Positions 63,977-64,000 of a DNA stretch of 64,000 nt are shown piece after piece. The position numbers and the translations under genes were made by a program. The notes under the pieces were generated by a model. That model ran no database searches, was not told where the DNA came from, and was given only the letters and a program-made list of their open reading frames with translations. The DNA is from G963677085 sp963677085 (GTDB lineage: Bacteria; Planctomycetota; Planctomycetia; Pirellulales; Thermoguttaceae). Position 1 is the stretch's first letter; every line of letters starts with the position of its first letter. Where the stretch lies: assembly GCA_963677085.2 (NCBI GenBank), contig CAXXFH010000003.1, forward strand, positions 62,001 to 126,000, written 5' to 3'.

Positions 63977-64000
63977 ATGAAGACCTGTTTTGCATCCGTT
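63977..64000 (+). CDS. Start of a gene running off the right edge
   Basis: ATG 63977 is preceded by AAAAGGGGGA with a 6-base spacer. Only MKTCFASV is visible, a beginning typical of an export signal. Product unknown. Confidence 0.4.

Noticed and set aside
1..64000. CRISPR arrays and prophage
   Set aside because: No regularly spaced repeats with unique spacers, no cas genes, and no phage structural or integrase genes are visible.

Overview
The window looks like a chromosomal piece of a planctomycete, probably a Pirellulales-type bacterium. The evidence is the moderately high GC, loosely packed genes with many GTG/TTG starts, and several families concentrated in that phylum: DUF1559, DUF1573, SHD1 lipoprotein, tandem DUF4159, DUF4175-like giants, BatA/VWA/DUF58 proteins, a mutarotase fused to an SSS symporter, and a GAF-LuxR regulator. 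No rRNA, tRNA, CRISPR array or prophage was seen. The identification rests on gene content only.

Layout. 1-7.6 kb: the 3' part of a giant membrane-anchored protein, converging on a DUF1559-tailed secreted protein, then an orphan sugar-binding lipoprotein. 8.07-9.35 kb: an ISAs1-family insertion sequence whose transposase is frameshifted in an A-run. 9.4-17.8 kb: a small membrane protein with a clear promoter and terminator, serC, an aldo/keto reductase, a mutarotase-symporter fusion, and an orphan PAS-PocR histidine kinase. 18.0-20.8 kb: what looks like an iron/heme operon, with a Fur-box-like palindrome lying inside a sigma70-like promoter, followed by two paralogous TPR-like proteins, HemP and flavodoxin. 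20.9-24.2 kb: two SPFH/band-7 paralogs. 24.8-29.2 kb: a chemoreceptor gene split by a complete IS630 element with a TA duplication. 30-37.5 kb: LuxR regulator, DUF1573 protein, primase-like protein, hemL, tsaB, phosphoesterase. 38-48.6 kb: yidC (carrying a PDZ domain), mnmE, SGNH hydrolase, a radical SAM/SPASM enzyme with a small membrane protein, a spermidine-synthase-like membrane protein, and a pseudo-receiver protein. 49.2-63.4 kb: an SHD1 lipoprotein, then a divergent cell-envelope cluster of DUF4175-like and DUF4159 proteins on the minus strand and a secreted protein, VWA, DUF58 and BatA proteins on the plus strand. A new gene begins at the right edge.

Most interesting signals. First, the Fur-type promoter/TPR-TPR-HemP-flavodoxin operon: both TPR paralogs are 249 residues long and share a Cys-Pro-Pro motif, and the long leader contains a terminator-like hairpin. 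Second, the interrupted chemoreceptor. Third, intergenic sequence families: a double-hairpin repeat built on catgcccacgc, a 67-bp element upstream of both hemL and yidC, and pyrimidine-rich CCCTAG-like tracts directly before two genes of the VWA cluster.
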